A stretch of 64,000 nucleotides of DNA from CAVRUD01 sp963849635 (GCA_963849635.1 CAWKIA010000008.1:58122-122121), one strand, 5' to 3'; positions 8,330 through 17,428 are shown, numbered from the stretch's first letter. The notes: generated by a model from the letters alone, not told the origin. Translations and numbers: made by a program.

Positions 8330-9556
8330 ATGCTTGCATCCTCACGAACCCGCGTACCCCTCTTTCTGGCCGGGGCAGGACGCGCGCTCGCACTGTTCGT
8401 GGTGCTGCTCCTGGGCCTGTCGGGTCCCGGCGCGGCCGTGGCCCAGGATGGTGCCGAGGTCGTGGTCACCGTCACGGTGGAATTTACCGCGCCGTATGCC
8501 CAGGAAACCGGTGCGGTCCTGGTCCCGTCCGCCAATACGGAACTCCTCCTGGCCAACGGCGACGACTCCGTGCTCGTGACCAACGGCGACTTCGATCAAC
8601 CCGGGCAAACCCGGCTGGACGCGCTCGAGGGCCTGGACGCCGACCTCGCCGGGCTGGTCTCGGTGGACGCGGGTACGGGCGGCGACCCGCTGTACTGGCT
8701 CGATCTGTTCACCATCGACGACACGCCCTACGGGGCGTTTACGCTGGCACGGTCCGGCGAGACCGGCGAGACGGTCACCATGTTCCTCGGCCCGGCGGCA
8801 ACTTTCGCCGACGGGCTGGCGGTGGCGCAGCGGAGCGTGACCGTCGACGGCGCGCCGATCTTCGACGGCGTGGACCCCGGTGGGTTGCAGGCCCTCCTCG
8901 ACGGGGCGCTGCCCGAGTTGACGGATGGCGCTGCTCCGCCCGCGGACGCCTCACCCACCGAGACCGCGACGGACGAAACCGATGCCCCCTCCGATCAGCC
9001 GGGGATGACCGGCGAGGGGTCGTACGAGAGCCCGCATCACGGCTTTGAGCTGACGTGGACCGACGAGTGGATATTCGACCCTGAGTACGACGCCCCCGTC
9101 GCGTCGAACGTGAACCTCGATTTCGACGAGGTGCACCTGACCGTGGACAGCCCCCAGTGGGTGTGGTTCGGCTTCTACGCGGGCGAACCGCCGCCTGGCG
9201 TCTCGTTTGCCGACTTCATGGACGGGATGTCCTCGCCAGAACGCCTCGCCGCGGAGATCGGCGCGTCCGCCGACCTGGTCGATTCCCGCGTTGGCGTCAA
9301 TGCCGACGGGAACGAGGTGGGAGCGCTCGTCATTCGCGTGACTTTGGAGGAGGGCTACGACTTCATCGTCTACGAGGAATACCGTCCCAACGACGACGGA
9401 AGCGCGATTGCCGCCCTCCAATTGTTCATGTTGGTGGACGACATAGAACCGGGCTTGGAGGCCTCAGAGGAAGTGGAGTTCGAGGGTGGGCCGGTCGTTA
9501 CCCTGTTCACCTTCGACGAGATACTCAGCGCCGCGGAGGACGCCAATTTCCTGTAG
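8330..9556 (+). CDS. Secreted protein with PsbP/lipoprotein-like domain
   Basis: A 408-residue protein with a signal peptide (ALALFVVLLLGLSGPGAAVAQ), an N-terminal region of unknown fold, an acidic Thr/Ala/Pro linker (about residues 200-225) and a C-terminal domain starting SYESPHHGFELTWTDEW. That motif matches TYTSPTFGYAITWDDAW of the preceding gene, so the two probably share a domain. GGAAAGGA lies just upstream of the ATG. Likely co-transcribed with its neighbour; a strong hairpin follows at 9663-9714. Role unknown. Confidence 0.75.
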   Translation: MLASSRTRVPLFLAGAGRALALFVVLLLGLSGPGAAVAQDGAEVVVTVTVEFTAPYAQETGAVLVPSANTELLLANGDDSVLVTNGDFDQPGQTRLDALEGLDADLAGLVSVDAGTGGDPLYWLDLFTIDDTPYGAFTLARSGETGETVTMFLGPAATFADGLAVAQRSVTVDGAPIFDGVDPGGLQALLDGALPELTDGAAPPADASPTETATDETDAPSDQPGMTGEGSYESPHHGFELTWTDEWIFDPEYDAPVASNVNLDFDEVHLTVDSPQWVWFGFYAGEPPPGVSFADFMDGMSSPERLAAEIGASADLVDSRVGVNADGNEVGALVIRVTLEEGYDFIVYEEYRPNDDGSAIAALQLFMLVDDIEPGLEASEEVEFEGGPVVTLFTFDEILSAAEDANFL

Positions 9557-9662
9557 GCCGCCTCGCGCCTGGGCAAACCTCGGCGCGGTGGATTGGGCGA
9601 ACTTCCGATGAGCATCCGATGGAGAAACCCTGCCAGTGTCGCCGAGGTCCTTCAGGACCGGT

Positions 9663-9714
9663 GGCGCGGCCGCGGTTGGCATCGATATACCTCGATGCCA
9701 ACCGCGGCCGCGCC
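9663..9714. terminator. 23-bp perfect stem between convergent genes
   Basis: Arms 9663-9685 and 9692-9714 pair perfectly over 23 bases around a 6-base loop (TATACC). It lies between the plus-strand secreted-protein gene and the minus-strand NTF2-like gene, where a bidirectional terminator is expected. There is no T-run, and the stem contains CGCGGCCGCG, so it could also be a repeat remnant. Confidence 0.65.
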
Positions 9715-9743
9715 TCAGGCGATCCGGGATATCATCCGGGGCC

Positions 9744-10175
9744 CTACCCGGTCATGGCCCGGCCGACGGCGTCGGCCATCTCCGGCACGAGGTCGGTGTG
9801 GTGATGCACCAGCTTCCACGCGCCGTCTTCCCGACGGTAGATGTTGGTGACGCGGTGTTCGAAGCTCAACTGCTCGCCGCCGATGGTCCCCTCGCCGCGC
9901 TCGGTGGCCACGGTGTAGGCCACGTCCTCCGTGAGGGGCACGATCACCTGATCGGAGATGGTGACCCGCCCCTCCGTGAACAGCGAGGCTGCCAGTTCCC
10001 ACGTCGCCTGGACTCGCTCCCAGCCGGCCTCCCGCCCGCCGAGCGGGTGCATGGTTGTCACGTCTGGCCCGTGCGACCAGACGTCGGCCAGCGCCGACGC
10101 ATCGCCGGATACCATCTGATTCAACGCCGCGTAGAACTGTTCCGCCGTTTGCTGGATCTCGTCGTCGACAGCCAC
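9744..10175 (-). CDS. SnoaL/NTF2-like fold protein
   Basis: A cone-fold protein of about 143 residues with the family pattern FYAALNQMVSGDASALADVW, HPLGGREAGWERV, and the C-terminal strand pair VTNIYRREDGAWKLVHHHTD. These proteins act as small isomerases/hydrolases or ligand binders; no catalytic set can be named here. The GTG at 10175 is preferred because AAAGGGG lies about 9 bases upstream; a longer frame extends to 10250. A second member of the fold is at 33523-33993. Confidence 0.8.
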   Translation of the reverse strand: MAVDDEIQQTAEQFYAALNQMVSGDASALADVWSHGPDVTTMHPLGGREAGWERVQATWELAASLFTEGRVTISDQVIVPLTEDVAYTVATERGEGTIGGEQLSFEHRVTNIYRREDGAWKLVHHHTDLVPEMADAVGRAMTG

Positions 10176-10356
10176 TTGACGCACCCCTTTCTCCCCGCCG
10201 GGGATCCCGGCGGGCTCGTCCGTCCGGCAATCGTGCAGCCCGAACGCCATAGGACCAGATTAGGCAGGAGCGACCGCGTTGGATACGCGTACAGGTACGT
10301 GATCGCCGCCGCCGCGGTACGCAGTTTCCGCCGCGATAACTATGCGTACTGTCCGT

Positions 10357-11019
10357 CTACACCGGTGTCGGTGTACCGTCATCCCGCGAAATATGGGCGC
10401 TGTCGTTGAGTCGCACCAGCGTCCATCGCGGGCGGGGCCACGCGTCGGGATCGCCATCGGTGGTCCATTCCGTGATCGATGTCGGCGTGATCTTGACGTC
10501 GAAGCCGGGATCAAGCGGTGTACCGCCAAAGACGATGAGCGAGCTGTGGACGACCTCCGTGTGTGCCACGACCACCACCGTGGCGCCCGCGTGACGGGAC
10601 GAGATGTGCTCCATGGCTCGTCCCGTCCGTGCGACCAACTCGGCCCAGGATTCATTGCCTTCCTCGGATGGGCGGAAGACTCCGCCGCCTGCGAGGGCAT
10701 GCGCCTGCTGGAACTCGCGGACGGGCATGCCGTCCGCGTAGGCCGGTGTGTGCCAGGTGCAGAGGCCGCAGTCTTCGATGACATCGAGTCCGCCTAGCTC
10801 CGATGCGACGATTCCCGCCGTCTCGACGGCACGTGGCAGGACCGAGCAGTAGACGGCTGCTGGCAGAGGAAGCAGGTCCGTTGCAAGCCGTCGCCCCAGC
10901 GCCTGGGCCTGGCGGCGCCCCGTGTCGGTGAGACCACGGCAACCGCGCGGTCCCCCGACGATGCCGTCGGCCTTGTGGTGGGAGGCGCCATGACGAACGA
11001 GGATGAGGCGGGTCTGCAT
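10357..11019 (-). CDS. Histidine phosphatase family protein
   Basis: The phosphoglycerate-mutase-like fold is shown by the RHG motif at residues 9-11 (ILVRHGASHH), LTDTGRRQAQALGRRL, SVLPRAVETAGIVA and the second catalytic His in VVVVAHTEVVH. These enzymes remove phosphate through a phospho-His intermediate, usually in the cytoplasm. The ATG at 11019 starts directly at the conserved strand; an in-frame extension to 11100 has no family support. The substrate cannot be told. Confidence 0.88.
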   Translation of the reverse strand: MQTRLILVRHGASHHKADGIVGGPRGCRGLTDTGRRQAQALGRRLATDLLPLPAAVYCSVLPRAVETAGIVASELGGLDVIEDCGLCTWHTPAYADGMPVREFQQAHALAGGGVFRPSEEGNESWAELVARTGRAMEHISSRHAGATVVVVAHTEVVHSSLIVFGGTPLDPGFDVKITPTSITEWTTDGDPDAWPRPRWTLVRLNDSAHISRDDGTPTPV

Positions 11020-11159
11020 CTCTGGTTCCCAATCGTGTATTCGCGTGACGCGACTGCACTTTCTCATGGAAGACGACGCGTCCCACCGCCTCTGTCGCAA
11101 CGGGGCAACTGTTGGGCGGAGACACGATTATTGCGAGTGGTGTTGCTCAGCTCGGACGA

Positions 11160-12136
11160 TCAGCCGAGGAGCATCCGTGGCCGCTCGCGCAGCAGGTCCT
11201 CGGCCTCCTGCACGATGGCCCGCACGATCTCGCCCGCCGGCCGCGCCGAGGTGATCAGCCCGGCGGAGACGCCCGCGCTGACGCCGGCCACCGCCAGGTC
11301 GGCGCGGTCGTTCCCGGCGGCGATCTCGGCTTGCAGTGCCTCCCGGTGGGCGGGGATCTCGGACTCGCGGCCGTTCCAGCGGTCGATGAAGGGGTTGCGC
11401 AGCATGCGGTCCGGGTATTCGGCGGGGAAGGGGCGCTCGTGCGATCAGGTCATAGACGCGCGTCTGGACGGTGTCGTCGGAGGTCGCGGCGAGGACCGCC
11501 TCCTGTTCCCAGGACGGTCCGCCCCACTCGTGGCTGGCCACGAACCGGGTGCCCATCCAGGCGCCCTGCGCGCCGAGCAGGAGCGCCGCGGCCAGGCCAC
11601 GGCCGTCCGCGATGCCGCCGGCGGCGACCACGGGAACCGGCGCGACCGCATCGACGATGGCCGGCAGCAAGGCGAAGGTCCCGATGGCGCCGGCGTGTCC
11701 GCCCGCTTCGCCGCCCTGGGCGATGATGACGTCGGCGCCCGGCCCGCGCCGCGCGGATCGCCTGCTTGAGCGTCTGCACCTGGACGAAGAGTCTTGGCCC
11801 CGGCCTCGTGGGTAGGGGCGACGAAGGGCGTCGGGTCGGCGAACGAGTGGTTGATCGCCGCCACCCCCTCGTCCAGCGCGACGCGGGCCAGCTCCTCCGT
11901 ATCCGGGAACGACGGAGATGAAGCCCACCCCGAAGGGACGCGAGGTGAGCGAGCGGGCGATCCGGATCTGCTCCCGCAGCCACGACGCCCCGCTCGGGGT
12001 GCGTGCCCCCGATCATCCCGAAGCCGCCCGCCTCGGAGACCGCGGCGGCCAGCTCGCCCGTCGCGGTCCCGGCCATCGAGGCGTTGAGGATCGGGTGCTC
12101 GATGCCGAGCAACGTGCAGAGCGGGGTGGTGATCAT
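11160..12136 (-). pseudogene. Nitronate monooxygenase / enoyl-ACP reductase II-like, several frameshifts
   Basis: Pieces in three frames rebuild one flavin TIM-barrel enzyme: N-terminus TPLCTLLGIEHPILNASMAG with AAAVSEAGGFGMIGG (to about 11980), middle GADVIIAQGGEAGGHAG and VVAAGGIADGRGLAAALLLGA with WMGTRFVAS, C-terminus from about 11405 (RNPFIDRWNGRESE). Nitronate monooxygenases use FMN to oxidise nitronates, and the QGGEAGGH motif holds the catalytic His. At least four frame changes are needed. About 320 residues if restored, the normal length, so sequence error is as likely as decay. Confidence 0.82.
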
Positions 12137-12293
12137 GGACGGACCTCCGTGGTCGGCGGTCTGCCGAGGCTGACGTCAGCGGGACGAATCCGACGCGCGC
12201 CATGCCGGTGCGCCTCGAAGTGTTCAGCATAGCGTTCGCCCACACCGGCAGGCGGATCCTTGTCCTCCATGGTTGGCGAGCCCTTGTCGCCTC

Positions 12294-12331
12294 TTGACAC
12301 CAAGTGGATAGAGATATATTATCGATATATC
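12294..12331 (+). promoter_or_regulatory. padR promoter with PadR-type palindromic operator
   Basis: TTGACA (12294-12299), a 17-base spacer and TATTAT (12317-12322) form a near-consensus promoter for padR. A perfect palindrome GATATAT-TATCG-ATATATC (12313-12331) covers the -10. AT-rich palindromes of this kind are the usual PadR sites, so autorepression is likely. Confidence 0.75.
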
Positions 12332-12378
12332 GAATAACAATTCCGATACGACGTTCATATCTTGAAAGGATACAATCA

Positions 12379-13035
12379 ATGGAACACGGCAATGCGTTTC
12401 ATGAACGGAAGGGTGAGGCCGTTTGGGGCCGAGCCGAAGGAGGGCGCCACGGCGGCGGACGCGGCCACTGGCGCGAGCGATTCGACGGGTTCGCTCGGGG
12501 GCACGATGGACACCCGGGGCGTGGTTTTGGCAAGGGCTCGTGGGGGCGCCGAGGCGGGCCAAGGCGTGGGCGTGGTGACCTGCGGGCTGCCATCTTGATG
12601 CTTCTGGCCGAGCAGCCTCGGCATGGCTACGAGATCATTCTGCAGGTCGCTGAACGAAGCGGCGGGTCGTGGCAGCCCAGCCCCGGGTCGGTGTACCCAG
12701 CGCTGCAACTGCTGGAAGATCAGGGACTCGTCCAGGCCGAGGAAGCGGACGGCAAGCGGACCTTTCACCTGACGGAGAACGGGCGCGCCCACGTGGAGAG
12801 CCGCCGCGAGGAACTGGAACAGACGTGGGCCGCGGTGCAGCATCACGGTGACGATACCGCGAGCGAACTGCGCGACCTGCTCGGCCAGGTCGAGATGGCG
12901 CTGGGGCAGGTGATCCACGTCGGAACGGCGGCCCAACTCGACGCCGCCCGCGGGCATCTGGTCACCGCAAGGCAGCGGCTGTACCGCGTTCTTGCCGAGG
13001 ATGAGGGGAGTCCCCAGAGCGGAGAGGATGCGTGA
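12379..13035 (+). CDS. PadR-family transcriptional regulator
   Basis: The winged-helix domain spans about residues 70-150 (LRAAILMLLAEQPRHGYEI, PSPGSVYPALQLLEDQGLV, KRTFHLTENG), followed by a C-terminal helical dimerisation part. The first 65 residues are a Gly/Arg/His-rich extension (RAEGGRHGGGRGHW), longer than in classic PadR. Start ATG 12379 has GAAAGGA 8 bases upstream. A palindromic operator overlaps its promoter. The stop overlaps the next gene's start (TGATG), so the O-methyltransferase is probably under the same control. Confidence 0.92.
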   Translation: MEHGNAFHERKGEAVWGRAEGGRHGGGRGHWRERFDGFARGHDGHPGRGFGKGSWGRRGGPRRGRGDLRAAILMLLAEQPRHGYEIILQVAERSGGSWQPSPGSVYPALQLLEDQGLVQAEEADGKRTFHLTENGRAHVESRREELEQTWAAVQHHGDDTASELRDLLGQVEMALGQVIHVGTAAQLDAARGHLVTARQRLYRVLAEDEGSPQSGEDA

Positions 13036-13721
13036 TGAGTGACGATGGCCTCGTGACCGACGACAACCAACAGACGACGGAGGACTACATCCGCGAGCTG
13101 TTCCTCCCGCAGGACGATGTGCTCGACGCGGCCCTCCGGCGCGCTCACGACGCCGGGCTGCGCCCGATCCAGGTCCCGGCCGAGGTCGGGCGCCTGCTCG
13201 GGATTCTCGCGCGGGCATCCGGCGCGAAACGAATCCTCGAAATCGGCACGCTTGGGGGCTTCAGCGCGATCCACCTCGCACGAGCGCTTCCTGAAAATGG
13301 TCGACTCGTCACCCTCGAGCTCGATCCGCACCATGCATCGGTCGCCGCCGAGAATCTCGCGGCCGCCGGATTGTCAGACCGAGCGGATGTGCGGGTGGGC
13401 CCTGCGCTGGATACGCTCGCGGGCCTCGCTGGCGAGGCGCCGTTCGACCTTGCGTTCGTCGATGCCGACAAGACATCGTACCCTGCCTATTTCGAGTGGT
13501 GCCTGCGTCTGGTTCGTCCGGGCGGACTGATCGTGGTCGACAACGTGCTTATCGGTCGACGTGGCGGGGACGACTCGGCACGTGGGGCCATTGATGCGAT
13601 GAATCGGGCGGCAGCAAGCGACCCGCGCTTCGAAGCGATCGTCCTGCCGGTACGTGGCGGAGCGGACGGTCTCCTGATCGGGGTGGTGCGCGAGGGGACT
13701 CCAGACGATCCGCCGCGATAG
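13035..13721 (+). CDS. O-methyltransferase, CCoAOMT/COMT type
   Basis: A 228-residue SAM-dependent O-methyltransferase: motif I ILEIGTLGGFSAIHLA, RLVTLELDPHHA, metal/SAM-binding FDLAFVDADKTSYPAY, and RPGGLIVVDNVL. The family methylates catechol-type or other hydroxyl groups using a divalent metal, in the cytoplasm. The ATG at 13035 overlaps the padR stop by one base; a GTG at 13032 is also in frame. Translational coupling to padR suggests regulation by a phenolic or drug-like ligand; the substrate is unknown. Confidence 0.9.
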   Translation: MSDDGLVTDDNQQTTEDYIRELFLPQDDVLDAALRRAHDAGLRPIQVPAEVGRLLGILARASGAKRILEIGTLGGFSAIHLARALPENGRLVTLELDPHHASVAAENLAAAGLSDRADVRVGPALDTLAGLAGEAPFDLAFVDADKTSYPAYFEWCLRLVRPGGLIVVDNVLIGRRGGDDSARGAIDAMNRAAASDPRFEAIVLPVRGGADGLLIGVVREGTPDDPPR

Positions 13722-14021
13722 GCGCCAGCGAACGACTTCGATGACCTGATGGTTCAAACATTTCTCCCGATGATGAACATGTGCCTCCGCACGCACCGCT
13801 CCTTCTAAGTTGTGTCATGGCGGAGATGAAGGCAGCGGTCGTCGCAACTCGAATGGGACGCATAGCCGGACCGGAGGCAGTTTGCTAGCTGTCCGGCTCG
13901 CCCAGCCAGATGGGCCTTGATCATAGGTAGATCGGATCGGGGTCGCCGGCCAAATCATCACGATGACGTCGCGCAATCGGCGCACGCGCTCCATGACTGC
14001 TATAGAAGTTTGTTGCGAGTT
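13722..14021. other. No recognisable gene
   Basis: Three hundred bases between two genes that converge; only short frames without motifs or ribosome sites. No clear terminator hairpin is visible. Confidence 0.4.
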
Positions 14022-14324
14022 CTAGCAGGCCCACGTCACGGCAAAGGCGTAGACCGTCCCCTCCGGCCCAGTGCCGTCGGTGGGGACGACCGGGTCAACA
14101 TCGACCGAGCACGACGCGTCGATCTGGTTGACGACCTCAGCCAAGCCAATTCCTGCTTCCTCGAGTGTTGGCCGCCAGACCATGGTGCTGTTCCAGGTCA
14201 ATGAGGCCCCCTGGGCTGCGACGGCCGGCGCGGAGCTGTCGCGGCGTTCAATCCCGTACGCGAGCGAAGCAACCACCACCAGAACTAGGGCACACGCGCC
14301 AATGATGGACATGCGGATATGCAT
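14022..14324 (-). CDS. Small secreted or membrane-anchored protein, unknown
   Basis: A 100-residue protein starting at ATG 14324, chosen because GGGAGG lies 6 bases upstream. Residues 5-25 (MSIIGACALVLVVVASLAYG) form a signal peptide or anchor. The mature part contains two Cys (DASCSVDVD and the last residue) that could pair outside the cell. No family recognised. Confidence 0.55.
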   Translation of the reverse strand: MHIRMSIIGACALVLVVVASLAYGIERRDSSAPAVAAQGASLTWNSTMVWRPTLEEAGIGLAEVVNQIDASCSVDVDPVVPTDGTGPEGTVYAFAVTWAC

Positions 14325-14697
14325 TGGAAACCTCCCGAGGAGACCGGTCACGACGATGCCGTTCGATTGGCGGAAGGGTTCCATCATACCGAATGACTGA
14401 CGTGGATGACTCGATTGATAACGCGGGACTGTACCTCGTGGCGTCACGCGCAGAGTGGCTGAGGCATCGGTGGAGAGCGGGCTACGCGTGCTGCCGTGAT
14501 GGTGTTTCGCGCGCATTCGCTTCACTTGCCGATGGTACATACTTCACCGATCAGCACGATGTGTTCTCGTTCCTCCGCCCACGATATGCGGCCCATTCCG
14601 GTCCTGCATCCCGCCGGGGAGGAGATGCGTGGAAACTGAATGGTGGGGATCATGACGGGGATAACGAGCGGGACGCTCGGTGGGGAGCTGCGAACGT
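14325..14697. other. No recognisable gene
   Basis: About 370 bases between divergent genes. It must hold the promoters of the small secreted protein and the M20 peptidase, but I see no pair of boxes convincing enough to mark. Confidence 0.35.
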
Positions 14698-16434
14698 ATG
14701 GATGGTGACCTGCAAGAATCGACCGCGGCTTGGCAGATGTTCAATCGCCGGACGCTCGTCCTTGCCCCCTGTCTCGCCGTGCTTGCGCGCGGGATGGTCA
14801 ACACCGATGTTGGAGCTCAGGCGGCGGCCGAGGCTCCCGAATGGCTCGCGACGATCGAGGACCTCGTCCGCATCGAGACCTGGCGCGCGGTCGACGGCAG
14901 CAACGAGGCCGACGTTGTCGAGCGTATCGGGCAGATTCATGCGAAGCTCGCCGAGATCATTGATGACTTTGTCACCAGCAACGGTATCAAGACGGCGGTC
15001 CCGGAGGTCTTCGAGTGGCGCGATCCGGAGAAGCCGTATTGGGTATTCGGTTGGCGGGTCGGCACGGGCGCGAACAGGGTAGCGATCATTTGCCATCTGG
15101 ATACTGTCCCGCCAGGGGACACGGATTGGCAGGCCTTCGAGCCGCGGATCGAGCAGCGCGCCTATCAGGGCACGCAGACCGATTTCCTCGTTGGTCGCGG
15201 CACGATCGACGATAAGGGGCCCGCGGTCGCGGCGCTGCACGCGCTGCTGGACGTTTTACCCGATCTCGATAAGAACCCTGACCTGCTCAAGAATGTCTCT
15301 CTGGAGGTGTGGTTTGACACGTCCGAAGAGACGGACATGTCAATGCCACACTACATCGCCGCCAATCCCGACATCACGCCTTCCTTCGGGATCGTGTTCG
15401 ATGCGATGTGGAGCATTCGGGCCGAGAAAGGCATCGAACGACCAGTCTTCTCGGCCGCTACCGTCAGCAATCCAGACTCGGGATTGTGGGTAGGTGAACT
15501 GAGCACGGAGGTTGGCCCCGTCAACCAGATTGCCGACTTTGCCGAGGCGCGCATCACTGGCAGTGACCCCGCCGCGCTCGACGCCTACGCCAAAACAGTA
15601 GAGACGGAATACACCACCTACGGATTCGACGATCCCGACTATCATGCGGCGGAGTTGGTTGTTTCCCGGGATGGCGCGGACGTCGTGCTTACGACCCACG
15701 TGGCCGGCGCTCAACACGGCTCCGCTCCCGAAGAGAATCGCGCCGAGGGCGCGAATCCGCTCGTCTCCCTGGCCAATTTCATCGCCGGGCAGGCCGCCGC
15801 TGGCACCCTTGGCGACAACCACTACACCAGGATGGCCGACTTCATCGCCTGGGGTTGGGGGACGACCGTCTTCGGCGAGAAGCACCCCGAGTTGCTCTTC
15901 CGCTACGACGAAGTATTCGAAGAGGGCAACGGCACAACCTACGCCCTGACCCGTGTCTCGACGGATACGACGGCAAAGGTCGTCCAACTTGGGATCGACA
16001 TCCGGTATGCAACCGGACACCACGAGCGGGCTTGGGATGGCACGGACGGGTTGATCGAGGGCACCAGCCTGTTTGCTGGGATCTTCGACGAACTCGTCAA
16101 ACAGTACGCCGCGACGGAGCATGGGTCCGCGATCACCGTCAAGACAACGACCGCCGACGCGCCGGATATCCGAAACCCGAACAATCCGTACCTAACGAAA
16201 GTGAATGCCGCCTATCGCGAGGCCCTGGGCGTGGATTCGCCGATGCGCGCGATCGGTGGTGGGTCAGACGCTAAGGGTCAGCCGGAACTTGTGGCCGCCG
16301 GAGCGCTATTCACCGGTGACCTCGGCGCTCCCATCAATTTTCACGGGATCAATGAGGGTGCGCCGATCGTGGATCTGGTGAACAGCCAGAAGATTCTTGT
16401 CAGTCTCCTGAGAGGGGAAGCGGGCCTGGATTAA
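14698..16434 (+). CDS. M20-family metallopeptidase (dipeptidase type)
   Basis: A dinuclear-zinc peptidase: His133/Asp135 in AIICHLDTVPPGD, bridging Asp in GRGTIDDKGPAVAALHALL, and the Glu pair in FDTSEETDM; the C-terminal zinc His is probably in INFHGINEGAP. At about 578 residues it is long, like PepV/Sapep dipeptidases. ATG 14698 has GGGGAG about 10 bases upstream. Residues 22-50 (NRRTLVLAPCLAVLARG) look like a weak signal peptide, which would place it outside the cytoplasm, unusual for Sapep. The gene stands alone. Confidence 0.88.
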   Translation: MDGDLQESTAAWQMFNRRTLVLAPCLAVLARGMVNTDVGAQAAAEAPEWLATIEDLVRIETWRAVDGSNEADVVERIGQIHAKLAEIIDDFVTSNGIKTAVPEVFEWRDPEKPYWVFGWRVGTGANRVAIICHLDTVPPGDTDWQAFEPRIEQRAYQGTQTDFLVGRGTIDDKGPAVAALHALLDVLPDLDKNPDLLKNVSLEVWFDTSEETDMSMPHYIAANPDITPSFGIVFDAMWSIRAEKGIERPVFSAATVSNPDSGLWVGELSTEVGPVNQIADFAEARITGSDPAALDAYAKTVETEYTTYGFDDPDYHAAELVVSRDGADVVLTTHVAGAQHGSAPEENRAEGANPLVSLANFIAGQAAAGTLGDNHYTRMADFIAWGWGTTVFGEKHPELLFRYDEVFEEGNGTTYALTRVSTDTTAKVVQLGIDIRYATGHHERAWDGTDGLIEGTSLFAGIFDELVKQYAATEHGSAITVKTTTADAPDIRNPNNPYLTKVNAAYREALGVDSPMRAIGGGSDAKGQPELVAAGALFTGDLGAPINFHGINEGAPIVDLVNSQKILVSLLRGEAGLD

Positions 16435-16597
16435 CGGCGAACACCAGGCACGCATCCAGAGTGATCGGCCGTTGCCCGGCGACGGGGACCTGGATGCTGG
16501 AGACTTCTGATCCGGGGGCGCACCGGCGTCGGCGCTAAACGAAGCGGCCCTCGCCGACCCAGCGCTCCTCTGGAACTGCTGGCGCCGCGACGGTCTC

Positions 16598-17113
16598 TCA
16601 GCAGTCGAACACTGACCAGCAGATGTCGTTTCGCAACCGCTGGTCGTCGAGGACGAGCTCGCGAATCGCCTCCGGGAGCTGGTCGCGCTGCCACCGGCAT
16701 TCGAGTCGCGCGGCACTCTCGCTTTCCCCTTCCGGTGCGGCAGCACGGGCTGCCTTGATCGCATAGGCGGCCGCACCCAGCTCGTGCGCGGCGACGTGCG
16801 CGACCGCCGCCGCCTGATCGGCCGCATACGCGGCATGCCGGGCTGCACCGCGCAGGTCTCTGGCCGCGCCGTTTGCATGGCCGGCCGCCGTACGAGCCTG
16901 GGTCATCGTGATCTCGCCGCGCGCCCATGCCCGAGCCTGCTCGATGGCGTGACGCGGACACGAGTCCGAAGGCATGCGAGACTCGAAGAGGTGGAGGACA
17001 TGCTCCGCACACGATGCCGCCCAGAGGGCGAGGAGCCGGTGATCCGAATCGGTAAGCGTCCCACCTCGACGAATGGTGATGAAGCGAGGGTCGCGTTCTT
17101 TGGGGAGGATCAT
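16598..17113 (-). CDS. Imm_5-type putative immunity protein
   Basis: A helical protein of about 171 residues with the conserved N-terminal block DPRFITIRRGGTLTDSDHR, the Ala-rich middle (ARHAAYAADQAAAVAHVAAH, HELGAAAYAIKAARAA) and the C-terminal block ECRWQRDQLPEAIRELVL. This matches what I know of the putative immunity protein family Imm_5 associated with polymorphic toxins. No toxin gene lies nearby, so its role here is open. ATG 17113 precedes the conserved block; a GTG at 17146 is also possible. Confidence 0.65.
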   Translation of the reverse strand: MILPKERDPRFITIRRGGTLTDSDHRLLALWAASCAEHVLHLFESRMPSDSCPRHAIEQARAWARGEITMTQARTAAGHANGAARDLRGAARHAAYAADQAAAVAHVAAHELGAAAYAIKAARAAAPEGESESAARLECRWQRDQLPEAIRELVLDDQRLRNDICWSVFDC

Positions 17114-17170
17114 TGCGTTGCTCTGCCAATGTCGAAGGAACGACACAGTAGGATGATTCTGAATGAGAAA

Positions 17171-17191
17171 GGGGAGGCTAACAGCCTCCCC
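17171..17191 (-). terminator. Rho-independent terminator-like hairpin
   Basis: Arms GGGGAGGCT (17171-17179) and AGCCTCCCC (17183-17191) enclose AAC. On the minus strand the stem is followed by TTTCTC, the expected side for a transcript reading the peptidase remnant at 17290-17428. Confidence 0.6.
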
Positions 17192-17289
17192 AATCTCTTT
17201 CCACTCTCCGTGTTACTCACCAACGAGTGCCGGTTCAAGCCAGCGGTAGTTGGTCTGGAATATGAATAAAGCTGCGTCCGCACGGCGGG

Positions 17290-17428
17290 ATTTCAAGGTA
17301 GCGTCGCGAGCGGCCTCGGCGACTTGGATCATTGCCCAGACGACGCGGTCTTGGCCGCAGGTCTGGGAACGTGGCGTTCTACCAGATTGGTTGGGTCTTC
17401 CATTTTCCCCACGCACATGGATGTACAC
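17290..17428 (-). pseudogene. Remnant of an M28 peptidase C-terminus
   Basis: The minus strand encodes CGQDRVVWAMIQVAEAARDATL, very close to the last residues of the M28 peptidase at 18606 (RGQNRVVWALIQAAETARAATL). The DNA is also alike over about 70 bases (17299-17369 against 18610-18680). Here the frame runs on without the natural stop and the rest of the peptidase is missing. It is the leftover of a second peptidase copy, lost by deletion. Confidence 0.65.

Noticed and set aside
9663..9714. Insertion-sequence end or origin-like palindrome
   Set aside because: No partner repeat, transposase or iterons nearby; its position between convergent genes is better explained by termination.
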